Below, piece by piece: positions 8,329 through 16,014 of a stretch of 64,000 nt of DNA. The stretch is taken from NCBI RefSeq assembly GCF_018860385.1, contig NZ_JAHKPH010000012.1, forward strand, positions 22,240 through 86,239. The letters run 5' to 3'. The stretch comes from Reinekea forsetii. GTDB taxonomy: Bacteria; Pseudomonadota; Gammaproteobacteria; Pseudomonadales; Natronospirillaceae. Each line of letters begins with the position of its first letter. The first letter of the stretch is position 1. Under the pieces are notes generated by a model. It saw only the letters and a program-made list of their open reading frames with translations. It was not told where the DNA came from and did not search any database. A program made the position numbers and the translations under genes.

Positions 8329-9766
8329 GGTTTTCGAGCCGACGTTGAAACTCACCCATAATTTGCATATACAACTCATCTCCTAAATAAAGGTCTTCAA
8401 CGCCGCGATCTAAGCTTGGGTTATCGTTTACTTCAATAACATAGGCTTTCCCTTTGTGTTCTTTAATATCGACGCCGTATAGGCCATTACCAATAATTGA
8501 ACATGACTTTAACGCGGCATCCAAGACGATTTTAGGGACCTCAAAAGTTGGCAGGGTTTCGAAATCACCTGATACATTACGTTTAGCGCCATGGTTATAA
8601 ATCTGCCAATGGTTTCGCGCCATTTTATAACGGCAGGCAAAAATGGCACGCCCACCTAACACACCAATACGCCAATCAAAATCGGTATATAAGTATTCCT
8701 GCGCCAACACCAGCGCACTGTCCGCTAATAACAGCTGTAGCTTTTCTCGAAGGGCGTTGCGATCGGCCACTTTGAAGACACCACGCGAGAACGAGCCCTC
8801 TGGCATTTTTAACACCACGGGGTAACTGAAATTATCCTCGATAACGTCTAACGTTGTTGCTTCTGCGTCGGTCACAACCTCTGTCTTTAAACTGGGTACC
8901 TGGTGATAGCTAAAGGCATCGTGTAAAAACACCTTGTTGCAGCAGCGCAAAATAGACTGGGAATCGTCTATAACCACTAAGCCCTGATTTTCAGCCTGTA
9001 CCGCGAGCCGATAGGTATGGTGATCGATAGCGGTGGTCTCACGAATGAACAGTGCATCAAAGTGCCCAATATTTGAAATTTGCTCAATACTTAATGCTTC
9101 GGCATGAATGCCATGCTTTGCCGCGGCTCGAATCATGTGCGTAATGGCCGCTTTATCACTCGGAGGAACCGACTCTTCTGGATTCACCAAAATTGCCATG
9201 TCCCAACGCGCCTGTTTTTTCTTGGCTTGCACTTTCCAAATCGACTCTGAAAATTCTTTAAGGTGTTCAGAAAAAACCGCCAGTTGATCGTGGGGCAAAT
9301 CTGACAAGCAGAGCTGCGCCACATAAATACTTAACCTTCCAGCATTAGGCTGGAGTGTTAATTTTAGCAATGGCGTTTGCAGCTGCGCGTAAACTCGACT
9401 GACCAGTTTTTGCAATTCAGGCGAGGAAACCTTGCCGAAAAACGCATAAATAGTTTCTTGATTCGCCAATTCTGCCATCAGCTTGCTTTCTTGAGCCATG
9501 GTTAAGAACGGTTGACCCGCGGGTTGATTGCGCAAGGCGTTTAAAGTTTTGACACTCGGCACCACTTTATGACTTCGCGCTTCGGCCAGCAACGAGCAAT
9601 AGTAGCCTTTACTCAAGTAGGCTTGGCTATCGCATAGATTGATAATGCGTGTTTTTGGCTCATTGCGTTTTGGGTAGTCTTTTAAGTAGGTGTTAAAGTT
9701 AATAACCCCAGGCAACTCATCACCAACAGGGCTATTTTCATCAATAACGATAAGCGTTTTATACAC
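8318..9766 (-). CDS. RimK-like ATP-grasp ligase with N-terminal RLAN-type domain
   Basis: About 482 residues. The N-terminal half (VIDENSPVGDELPGVINF onward) resembles the domain that precedes ATP-grasp in this RimK-like subfamily. The C-terminal half is an ATP-grasp fold with PVVLKMPEGSFSRGVF (nucleotide lysine), DFDWRIGVL, and the metal-binding VIEVNDNPSLDRGVED end. Such enzymes form amide bonds between a carboxylate and an amine with ATP. I chose the GTG at 9764-9766 because TAGGA lies 7 bases upstream; the frame is open 12 codons further. It is the first gene of the group with the GNAT/C39 fusion, implying a joint role in making or trimming a peptide-like product. The substrate is unknown. 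Confidence 0.85.
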   Translation of the reverse strand: MYKTLIVIDENSPVGDELPGVINFNTYLKDYPKRNEPKTRIINLCDSQAYLSKGYYCSLLAEARSHKVVPSVKTLNALRNQPAGQPFLTMAQESKLMAELANQETIYAFFGKVSSPELQKLVSRVYAQLQTPLLKLTLQPNAGRLSIYVAQLCLSDLPHDQLAVFSEHLKEFSESIWKVQAKKKQARWDMAILVNPEESVPPSDKAAITHMIRAAAKHGIHAEALSIEQISNIGHFDALFIRETTAIDHHTYRLAVQAENQGLVVIDDSQSILRCCNKVFLHDAFSYHQVPSLKTEVVTDAEATTLDVIEDNFSYPVVLKMPEGSFSRGVFKVADRNALREKLQLLLADSALVLAQEYLYTDFDWRIGVLGGRAIFACRYKMARNHWQIYNHGAKRNVSGDFETLPTFEVPKIVLDAALKSCSIIGNGLYGVDIKEHKGKAYVIEVNDNPSLDRGVEDLYLGDELYMQIMGEFQRRLENRGR

Positions 9767-10172
9767 TGAATTTCCTAGTAAAAAAGGCGGCCCAAAGGTC
9801 ACCTGAATTGTTTTATTTGAGTCATCTCAAATAGCGCAGAATGCCTATGCTATATAGCGCTGTTTTAGTGTTTGAGCAACCTTTAAAGCGGTGGATTTCC
9901 AAGCTATTTTTCGGTGGCACTGAGTTTATGACGGCCGTCGCATTTTTACGACCCAATTATTGAGTCTTTTCGAGGCGCGCTAAAAGGCGCATTTTAGGGA
10001 ACAGGCAGACCGCCTTTAGCCACGGCTATCCTTGATCCACCCAGCCCCTAGAACGGCTATACGGTTAACTTGCATTGCTCTGACTTCAAGTAAATAGCTC
10101 TGCAAATGGCGTGTCTTGCTTACATGCTTTCCGTTATACTCCGCCCAATTCTACTTTTAGCGATTCAGTTCT
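9767..10172 (+). other. Intergenic region between divergent ATP-grasp and srkA genes
   Basis: About 400 bases holding the promoters of the two divergent transcription units. A TATACT hexamer at 10135-10140 could be the -10 of srkA, but I see no good -35 at the right distance. A small hairpin with CTAAAA/TTTTAG arms lies near 9980. No credible ORF or RNA gene was recognised. Confidence 0.4.
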
Positions 10173-11153
10173 ATGGAAACTCAACACCCGTACGATCGCC
10201 TGACACAAGATCGGCTCATCGATTGGCTTGAAACGATAGGCTTGTATACAGACTATCGAATTTACCCACTGAACAGCTATGAAAACCGTGTTTACCGTGT
10301 TGGTGTTGAAGACGACACACCGGTGGTCGTAAAAGTATACCGCCCAAATCGTTGGACACAGGCTCAAATTCAGGAGGAGCTCGATTTTACCGACCAATTG
10401 GCTGAAGCCGAGATTCCCGTGGTGCCGGCGCAAAAAATTAATGGGGCAAACCTTCATGAACAAGATGACTTTTTCTTTGCTAGCTTCCCAATGCGAGCAG
10501 GCCACGCTTTTGATCTAGACAATGCCGATCAACTCTATCGTGTTGGCCAACTGCTCGGACGGCTGCACAGTGTTGGTAAGCAAGCGTCCTTTAAGACCCG
10601 ACCCGCAATGTCATTGGTCGAGCCGATCAAAGAAGCGCGCGCGTTTTTCCAAGGCAGTGACATGATGAGTGCAGACATTAAACACAATTATTTGGACTGT
10701 TTAACCGGCATCGAAGCTCAGCTACCTTTTTACCAAAACATATTTGAGCAATCTGAACAATTTCGTATTCATGGTGACTTTCATCCGGGTAATATCCTGA
10801 CTCGCGATGATCAACTTCTGGTTGTCGACTTTGATGACACTGTGACCGGCCCGGCCATGCAAGACATTTGGAAATTATTGTCTGGCTCGGCACATGAACA
10901 AGCTCAACAACTGAATGAACTCGAAGAAGGCTACGAGCAGTTTTGTGATTTTCCTCGATCCGAGATTCCACTGGTTGAAGCCTTACGGACTGTTCATATG
11001 GTGAAACACGCTTTATGGATTGCCAAACGATGGCAAGACCCTGCCTTCCCGGTAGCGTTTTCCTGGTTTGGCACCGATCGTTATTGGAGTGAGCACCTTT
11101 TAGCCTTGCGCGAACAATGGGCCGAGCTCCAAGAACGCCGTGATGATTTTTAA
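10173..11153 (+). CDS. srkA: Stress response serine/threonine kinase SrkA (YihE/RdoA)
   Basis: Cytoplasmic protein kinase with the aminoglycoside-phosphotransferase fold; in E. coli SrkA counters MazEF-linked programmed death after stress. The 326-residue protein has the nucleotide lysine in VVVKVYRP (residue 54), the catalytic loop HGDFHPGNIL (His200, Asp202) and the metal-binding DFDDTVTGP segment. Length and the N-terminal sequence, with YPLNSYENRVYRVG, fit the family closely. The Shine-Dalgarno sequence is weak. The following gene, 37 bases downstream, is an FKBP isomerase, so the two are likely co-transcribed. Confidence 0.92.
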   Translation: METQHPYDRLTQDRLIDWLETIGLYTDYRIYPLNSYENRVYRVGVEDDTPVVVKVYRPNRWTQAQIQEELDFTDQLAEAEIPVVPAQKINGANLHEQDDFFFASFPMRAGHAFDLDNADQLYRVGQLLGRLHSVGKQASFKTRPAMSLVEPIKEARAFFQGSDMMSADIKHNYLDCLTGIEAQLPFYQNIFEQSEQFRIHGDFHPGNILTRDDQLLVVDFDDTVTGPAMQDIWKLLSGSAHEQAQQLNELEEGYEQFCDFPRSEIPLVEALRTVHMVKHALWIAKRWQDPAFPVAFSWFGTDRYWSEHLLALREQWAELQERRDDF

Positions 11154-11190
11154 TAACCCCACCGCTTGGTGATTTAACTTGAGGTAACAC

Positions 11191-11667
11191 ATGTCAAAAA
11201 TAATATTAGTGGTCATTATCATTGTTGCGTTGTTAGTTTTAATTAAACGCAACGCAAACAATAGCCAATTAGCCGAAGCAAACAAGCAAGCGGGTTTAGA
11301 GCACTTGTCCGAAAATGCTAAAAACGTAAATGTTGTCACCACCGAATCAGGGCTGCAAATAGAGGTTCTTGAAAAAGGCAACGGTACTGAACATCCGAAA
11401 GCGTCGGATCGAGTAAAGGTTCACTACCACGGCACTTTAACCGATGGCACTGTTTTTGACAGTTCTGTTGAGCGTGGCCAACCGATTAGCTTTGGTTTAA
11501 ATCAGGTTATCAAAGGTTGGACTGAGGGCTTACAAACAATGGTTGTTGGAGACAAAGTTAAGCTAACCATCCCGAGTGAGCTAGGTTATGGCAACCAAGC
11601 AGCAGGGAAAATACCACCCGGTGCCGTACTCATTTTTGAAGTAGAACTGCTCGGCATTAACGAATAA
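11191..11667 (+). CDS. FKBP-type peptidyl-prolyl isomerase, membrane-anchored
   Basis: 158-residue proline isomerase. Residues 4-19 form one hydrophobic segment (ILVVIIIVALLVLI), followed by a positive patch, so the enzyme is probably anchored in the inner membrane with its FKBP domain in the periplasm. Residues 60-158 are a full FKBP domain: VKVHYHGTLTDGTVFDSS, then GQPISFGL, VIKGWTEGL, the GYG loop and IPPGAVLIFEVELL, with the active-site aromatic residues retained. It follows srkA and ends at a strong terminator. Which proteins it folds is unknown. Confidence 0.9.
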   Translation: MSKIILVVIIIVALLVLIKRNANNSQLAEANKQAGLEHLSENAKNVNVVTTESGLQIEVLEKGNGTEHPKASDRVKVHYHGTLTDGTVFDSSVERGQPISFGLNQVIKGWTEGLQTMVVGDKVKLTIPSELGYGNQAAGKIPPGAVLIFEVELLGINE

Positions 11668-11675
11668 GCACCCTT

Positions 11676-11716
11676 AAATTAGGCTGAAAAATATTAAAGA
11701 ATTTCAGCCTAATTTT
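11676..11716 (+). terminator. Rho-independent terminator after the FKBP gene
   Basis: A perfect 14-base inverted repeat (AAATTAGGCTGAAA at 11676-11689, complement at 11702-11715) with a 12-base loop, followed by a short T run. It lies 9 bases after the FKBP stop codon. Confidence 0.85.
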
Positions 11717-11831
11717 CGCCAGTTGCTTGACGGTCTGTAGTTTTTAGAAACCTTAAGCATTTAGTAGTGGCAAAAATAAATTCTTGGCCGATACTCAATA
11801 GTAACCTTAGTCGTATTACAAGAAGGTTATT

Positions 11832-12473
11832 ATGAATACGTCATTACCTACCTACAGTCGCTTAGAAGATCAACTCAACTCAGCTTCTCACGCACTCGGC
11901 AGCCTACTGGCTGTTATAGGCACCGCGGTGCTTCTCGTCGTTGCTGTTAGCACATCAAATCCATGGGCTGTTGTAAGCACGATTATTTATGGCGCATCCG
12001 TCATTACCCTGTTCTCTGCATCGGCGGTTTACCACTGGATAACAGAACCCACTATTCGGCGATTAATGCAACGCTTTGATCATATTGCTATTTTATATTT
12101 TATTGCAGGCACTTTTACGCCTTTTGCATTAGTCAGCTTACAGAGTGTTTGGGGCTGGAGCGTTTTTGGATTTGTTTGGTTTTGTGCGATTACCGGAACC
12201 ATTGTTCATCTTACGCCGTTGCGAAAATACCACCTCTTCATGGTTTTTTTAAATTTACTGATGGGCTGGTCGGCTTTATTAATTGTAGTGCCTCTATCAC
12301 AAGCCATAGAACCTATGGGCGTCGGCATGTTAGTGGCTGGCGGAATAACTTATACGCTTGGCTTGGTCTTTTATTTAAACCAGCGCCTATGGTTAAACCA
12401 TTTTATATGGCATCTATTTGTTTTGCTTGGCGCTATTTTGCATTATTTCACCATCTTGTTTTACGTATTCTAA
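11832..12473 (+). CDS. trhA: Hemolysin III / PAQR family membrane protein
   Basis: Seven-helix integral membrane protein of 213 residues. It has the family hallmarks: the N-terminal SRLEDQLNSASHALGSLL with Ser and His of the metal site, FSASAVYHW in the second helix region, RFDHIAILYFIAGTFTPF with the conserved Asp, and the C-terminal HFIWHLFVLLGAILHYF carrying the two His ligands. Bacterial members (YqfA, TrhA) have been linked to membrane-energy and lipid homeostasis; the hemolysin label is historical. AAGAAGG precedes the ATG. The downstream MarR-type gene is convergent, 8 bases away. Confidence 0.9.
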   Translation: MNTSLPTYSRLEDQLNSASHALGSLLAVIGTAVLLVVAVSTSNPWAVVSTIIYGASVITLFSASAVYHWITEPTIRRLMQRFDHIAILYFIAGTFTPFALVSLQSVWGWSVFGFVWFCAITGTIVHLTPLRKYHLFMVFLNLLMGWSALLIVVPLSQAIEPMGVGMLVAGGITYTLGLVFYLNQRLWLNHFIWHLFVLLGAILHYFTILFYVF

Positions 12474-12481
12474 CGAAAAGG

Positions 12482-12910
12482 TTATATGGCGCTGTATAGT
12501 TTTTCTGTGAGCTGTTTTAACAAAACAGCTTCATCGTGACTAAACTTTATCTTACAACTTAATGCTTCAGGAACACTGGCCGCTTTAGATTGTAATAACC
12601 GCCCCGCTTCAGTCACTAATATAACTTTTTGACGAGAATCCACTTCGCTGGTTTGCCGCTCTATAATCTCTTTTTGCTCTAATCTTTTTAAAATAGGCGT
12701 AAGTGTGCCTGCATCTAACCGTGTTCGTTCAACCAAACGTTTTATCATAACGCCATCGTCTTCCCACAGTGCTAACATGACTAAATACTGTGGGTACGTT
12801 AAATCGAGCACCTCCAGTAAAGGACGGTACGCGCGAATGAGTGCATTCGTGGCTGAATACAAAGAGTGGCAGATTTGGTTTTCGAGTTTAAGCTGATTGT
12901 ACTCAGACAT
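12482..12910 (-). CDS. MarR-family redox regulator, OhrR-like
   Basis: 142-residue winged-helix repressor. The N-terminus LKLENQICHSLYSATNAL contains the peroxide-sensing Cys14 at the position conserved in OhrR, and the YPQYLVMLALWE helix that carries the partner tyrosines follows. The recognition helix region is LDAGTLTPILKRLEQ, and DSRQKVILVTEAG is the wing. The ATG at 12908-12910 gives the usual MarR length; the frame is open 21 codons further. It is divergent from the DUF1499 and oxidoreductase genes, and two copies of an operator-like repeat lie between them, so it probably represses both itself and them in response to oxidants. No ohr gene is present here. Confidence 0.88.
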   Translation of the reverse strand: MSEYNQLKLENQICHSLYSATNALIRAYRPLLEVLDLTYPQYLVMLALWEDDGVMIKRLVERTRLDAGTLTPILKRLEQKEIIERQTSEVDSRQKVILVTEAGRLLQSKAASVPEALSCKIKFSHDEAVLLKQLTEKLYSAI

Positions 12911-12933
12911 AAGGCACCTCTTAAAAAAACAAC

Positions 12934-12995
12934 TATTTTGCGCACAAACTATTGACGAGTCAATCTTTTCCATGCATTATTTTGCGCACAAACTA
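12934..12995. promoter_or_regulatory. Duplicated OhrR/MarR-type operator in a divergent promoter
   Basis: The 18-base sequence TATTTTGCGCACAAACTA occurs twice in direct orientation (12934-12951 and 12978-12995, 44 bases apart). Each holds a near-palindromic core TTTGCGCACAAA. Between them ATTGAC-GA-GTCAAT (12951-12964) offers a -35 box to each strand: TTGACG with CATTAT 17 bases later rightward, and TTGACT with CAAAAT 17 bases later leftward. Each operator copy overlaps one of the two -10 boxes. Confidence 0.7.
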
Positions 12996-13016
12996 AATAA
13001 CACTTGGAGATACAAG

Positions 13017-13466
13017 ATGAACGCTATTCTAACCATTATCGCAATTTTTATCATTTTCAATATTGGCCGCATTGTTTACCAAAACAACCAAACACCTGAA
13101 TTAGGCGTTAATAATGGCCAACTAAGCCCAATCAGCAAAAAGCCGAACAACGTTTCAAGCCAAACTGACATTCCAGAGAAGTATGTCGCGCCGTTGGCTA
13201 TGAAAGGAACGCTGGAAGAAACCATGCAATCACTTAAAACAGCTTGTGCGGAATATGGCAACGCTTCCATCATTGAACAAACTGACCACTACTTGTATGT
13301 CATCTTTACGACCGCGCTCATGAAATACAAAGACGATGTCGAGTTTTACATTGATCAAGAAAACAAAGAAGTGCACTTCCGCTCTGCTAGCCGCGCCGGT
13401 TATTCCGATATGGGCTTAAACCGAGAACGCTACAATAAAATTGCCGAACTTTATCAAGCAAACTGA
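13017..13466 (+). CDS. DUF1499 family protein, membrane-anchored
   Basis: 149 residues. Residues 4-20 form one hydrophobic segment (ILTIIAIFIIFNIGRIV), followed by a low-complexity linker and a DUF1499-like domain. Its hallmarks are the EETMQSLKTA helix, YLYVIFTTALMKYKDDVEFYI and VHFRSASRAGYSDMGLNRERY. The family has no established biochemical function. The ATG at 13017 has GGAG 8 bases upstream and gives a proper membrane anchor; the longer open frame would run back through the promoter and operators. The oxidoreductase gene follows by 45 bases, and both are probably under the OhrR-like repressor. Confidence 0.88.
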   Translation: MNAILTIIAIFIIFNIGRIVYQNNQTPELGVNNGQLSPISKKPNNVSSQTDIPEKYVAPLAMKGTLEETMQSLKTACAEYGNASIIEQTDHYLYVIFTTALMKYKDDVEFYIDQENKEVHFRSASRAGYSDMGLNRERYNKIAELYQAN

Positions 13467-13511
13467 GTCTAATGGTCACCACCACTGGTCACCGATTAAA
13501 AAGGAAACACT

Positions 13512-14900
13512 GTGAAAAAATTTGATCTTATCGTTATAGGTTCTGGCGCGGCAGGCCTAACCAGCGCATTTACAGCGCTTGGCTTTGGTAAAAAAGTACT
13601 TATTATTGAAAAAGACAAGCCCGGTGGTGAGTGTACTTGGTCGGGTTGTGTACCGAGCAAAGGTTTAATCAACCAAGCTAAAGATATTCATATCGCTAAA
13701 AAATACGCTGATATCAACATCAACAGCGCCGAGATTTTAGAAAAAGTCCGCGCCACGAGCGAAAAAATCTATACCCACGAAACGCCTGAGGTGCTTGAAA
13801 AAGCAGGCGCCGTATTTGTGCAGGGTTCGGCTAAATTTGTATCGCCGAAGGTTATTGATGTGAACGGTGAGCAATATCAGGCTAAAAAAGTCATGATCGC
13901 CACCGGCTCTAGCCCAATGGTTCCGCCTATTCCTGGTTTGGCCGATGTGCCTTACTTAACCAATGAGAATTTCTTCCAACAAACCAGTTTGCCTAAGTCG
14001 GTGATTGTTTTAGGTGCCGGTGCAATTGGTATGGAACTCTCTCAGTCGATGAATCGCTTAGGGGTTGCTATTCAGGTAGTGGAGATGATGCCTGAGGTGA
14101 TGTTCCGTGAAGAACCTGAGTTTTCAGAAATTATTCGCAAAAAGCTCGAGCAAGAAGGCGTTGAATTTGCACTTGGCCATAAAGCAGTAAAAGTTGAAAA
14201 AACCGCGCAAGGCATTCGTTTAACTACCGACAACAACGGTGAATCTTCGCAATTTGAAGCAGAAACCATTTTAGTTGCACTGGGTCGTTCACCTAACGTA
14301 AAAGGCATGGATCTAGATAAAGCCGGTATTGAAGTAGAGCGTGGCGTGGTAGTTGATGAGCATTTACAAACCACGGCCAAAGGTGTGTATGCCTGCGGAG
14401 ATGTAGCAGGGCCATACTTGCTGTCTCACATGGCCAACTACCAAGGCAAGCTTGCGACCATGAACGCCATTTTGCCAGTGATTAACCGCAAGGTGAATTA
14501 CCAGCATGTAGCCTGGACCACCTTTACTGACCCAGAGTTTGCTCGCGCTGGCTTAACCGAAGCCGAAGCCCGTGAACAACACGGCGACAGCATTCGCGTG
14601 TACCACTACGATTTTGAAAAACTCGATCGAGCGATCACCAAGGCCGGAGACTTCGGTAAGATTAAGCTAATTGTTAATCGTAAAGGCAAAGTACTGGGCG
14701 CGCACATTATTGCAGACCGTGCAGGTGAGTTAATTGCCGAAGTGCAGGTGATGAAAACGCTGGGGCTAAACTTTGGTAAATTACAAAGTGTGATTCACCC
14801 CTACCCAACTTACTCTGATTCTTTAAGGCAAATTGCACAGCAAGTATACTTAGATAACATTTTGCACCACCCTGTGGTTAAGTTGTTTCGTAAGTCTTAA
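13512..14900 (+). CDS. Pyridine nucleotide-disulfide oxidoreductase (LPD/MerA-like)
   Basis: 462-residue flavoenzyme of the dihydrolipoamide dehydrogenase / mercuric reductase superfamily. It has the FAD motif GSGAAGL (10-16), redox-active cysteines Cys41 and Cys46 in GGECTWSGCVPSK, the NAD(P) motif GAGAIGMELSQ near residue 175, the second FAD motif GVYACGDVAG near 300 and a C-terminal HPYPTYSD. True lipoamide dehydrogenases have His-x4-Glu there; the Asp here suggests another disulfide or quinone-type substrate. The start is GTG with AAGGAA upstream. It follows the DUF1499 gene and is probably induced by oxidants through the adjacent OhrR-like repressor. Confidence 0.9.
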   Translation: MKKFDLIVIGSGAAGLTSAFTALGFGKKVLIIEKDKPGGECTWSGCVPSKGLINQAKDIHIAKKYADININSAEILEKVRATSEKIYTHETPEVLEKAGAVFVQGSAKFVSPKVIDVNGEQYQAKKVMIATGSSPMVPPIPGLADVPYLTNENFFQQTSLPKSVIVLGAGAIGMELSQSMNRLGVAIQVVEMMPEVMFREEPEFSEIIRKKLEQEGVEFALGHKAVKVEKTAQGIRLTTDNNGESSQFEAETILVALGRSPNVKGMDLDKAGIEVERGVVVDEHLQTTAKGVYACGDVAGPYLLSHMANYQGKLATMNAILPVINRKVNYQHVAWTTFTDPEFARAGLTEAEAREQHGDSIRVYHYDFEKLDRAITKAGDFGKIKLIVNRKGKVLGAHIIADRAGELIAEVQVMKTLGLNFGKLQSVIHPYPTYSDSLRQIAQQVYLDNILHHPVVKLFRKS

Positions 14901-14943
14901 CAGTACCTTTCGTTATTCTTTTTTATAAGAACGAACACTCAAT

Positions 14944-14973
14944 AAAAAAGCGCATCTAAGATGCGCTTTTTTT
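14944..14973. terminator. Bidirectional terminator
   Basis: An AAAAAAGCGCATC stem and its complement with a tight loop, flanked by A and T runs, lies between the convergent oxidoreductase and lipoprotein genes and can serve both. Confidence 0.85.
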
Positions 14974-14989
14974 GAATTCTAGCTAAGCG

Positions 14990-15868
14990 TTACTCTTGCT
15001 CATCATCTAAATCATCATCTTCGTCTTCATCTAGCTCGCCGTCGTCGTCTAAATCTTCACCATATTCAGCTGACTCTTCCATGTTGTCTAACACAACATT
15101 GGCTATCTCACTGCCGGCTTCGATGGTAACGCTGTTGCCATCGAACACGCTTAAATCGATGTTGGCATTGCTGTTAGTTTCTGTATTTGAAAAATCAAAC
15201 CAAGCATCCGTTCTAAATGCCACAATGACATCATTTAAACCGGCACCGTCGACCATAAACCCTTTTGAAGCTTCGCCTTCACCGCTGAATTCAAATTCAA
15301 TATCTTCATCGGTTGAAAAGGTAAAGGCAACACCTTCTGTGGCGTTTACTTTTAAATAGGTGCCTGAAAAGTGAATGGTTTTTCCGGTTAAAATTGCTTT
15401 TGTAGTGTCGTCTAACCCCACCAGAGAATCAACATCGGCTTCTTTTAGCGGCTCAAGCTCAAACTCGATGTCAGTGTAATTGCCGGCTTTAATGTCAACT
15501 TGTGGCAACTCTGGGTAAGTGGTGTTGGTAGCGAGGTCGACCACAAAAGGACCTACAAATTCAACTTCTTCAGATTCAACCTCGTCTTCATTATCAGCGT
15601 AGTCGTCTTCGTGCTCTAACTCAATTTCATCCACGACAACCCAAGCGCTGTCTAGGGTTAAGGTTCCCAACGTAGCGCCCGACGCATCAATTACGCTAAT
15701 GTCTACGCTCGCGCTGGTGTTTCGAGCAACCGTGCGGATGGCCTGTTTTGATGCGGTACTCGCCTTTGCTTGAATATCGAGTGTAACAGCGCCCTTGCTG
15801 CCATCGCTTGGGTTACAGCCTACGAGTGCTATCGAAGTGAATAAGATGCTTGGAAGTAACTTTTTCAT
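14990..15868 (-). CDS. Acidic lipoprotein, DUF4382-like
   Basis: 292-residue predicted lipoprotein: signal sequence ending in the lipobox LVGC with Cys18. The mature part is strongly acidic, with an internal block near residues 88-102 and a C-terminal tail of about 25 residues made almost only of Asp and Glu (DLDDDGELDEDEDDD). The middle is beta-rich with the pattern seen in DUF4382-type lipoproteins (VDIKAGNYTDIEFEL; SGTYLKV). No enzyme motif is seen. The tail and D-x-D-x-D-G-like segments could bind divalent cations; this is inference. It is divergent from a two-component operon that encodes a second polyacidic protein, and is its likely target. Confidence 0.75.
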   Translation of the reverse strand: MKKLLPSILFTSIALVGCNPSDGSKGAVTLDIQAKASTASKQAIRTVARNTSASVDISVIDASGATLGTLTLDSAWVVVDEIELEHEDDYADNEDEVESEEVEFVGPFVVDLATNTTYPELPQVDIKAGNYTDIEFELEPLKEADVDSLVGLDDTTKAILTGKTIHFSGTYLKVNATEGVAFTFSTDEDIEFEFSGEGEASKGFMVDGAGLNDVIVAFRTDAWFDFSNTETNSNANIDLSVFDGNSVTIEAGSEIANVVLDNMEESAEYGEDLDDDGELDEDEDDDLDDEQE

Positions 15869-16014
15869 AATGTTGATCTCTTGGGTGAATGTGTAAACAC
15901 AGATTAACCCGCTCGCGCACCCTACAATGTTCTTGAAACGTTCTAAGTTTGTAGTCTTGCTGTAATTAAAGGCCGTAGTCGATTAAAGTAGGCGAATGAG
16001 AATCATAGAGACAA

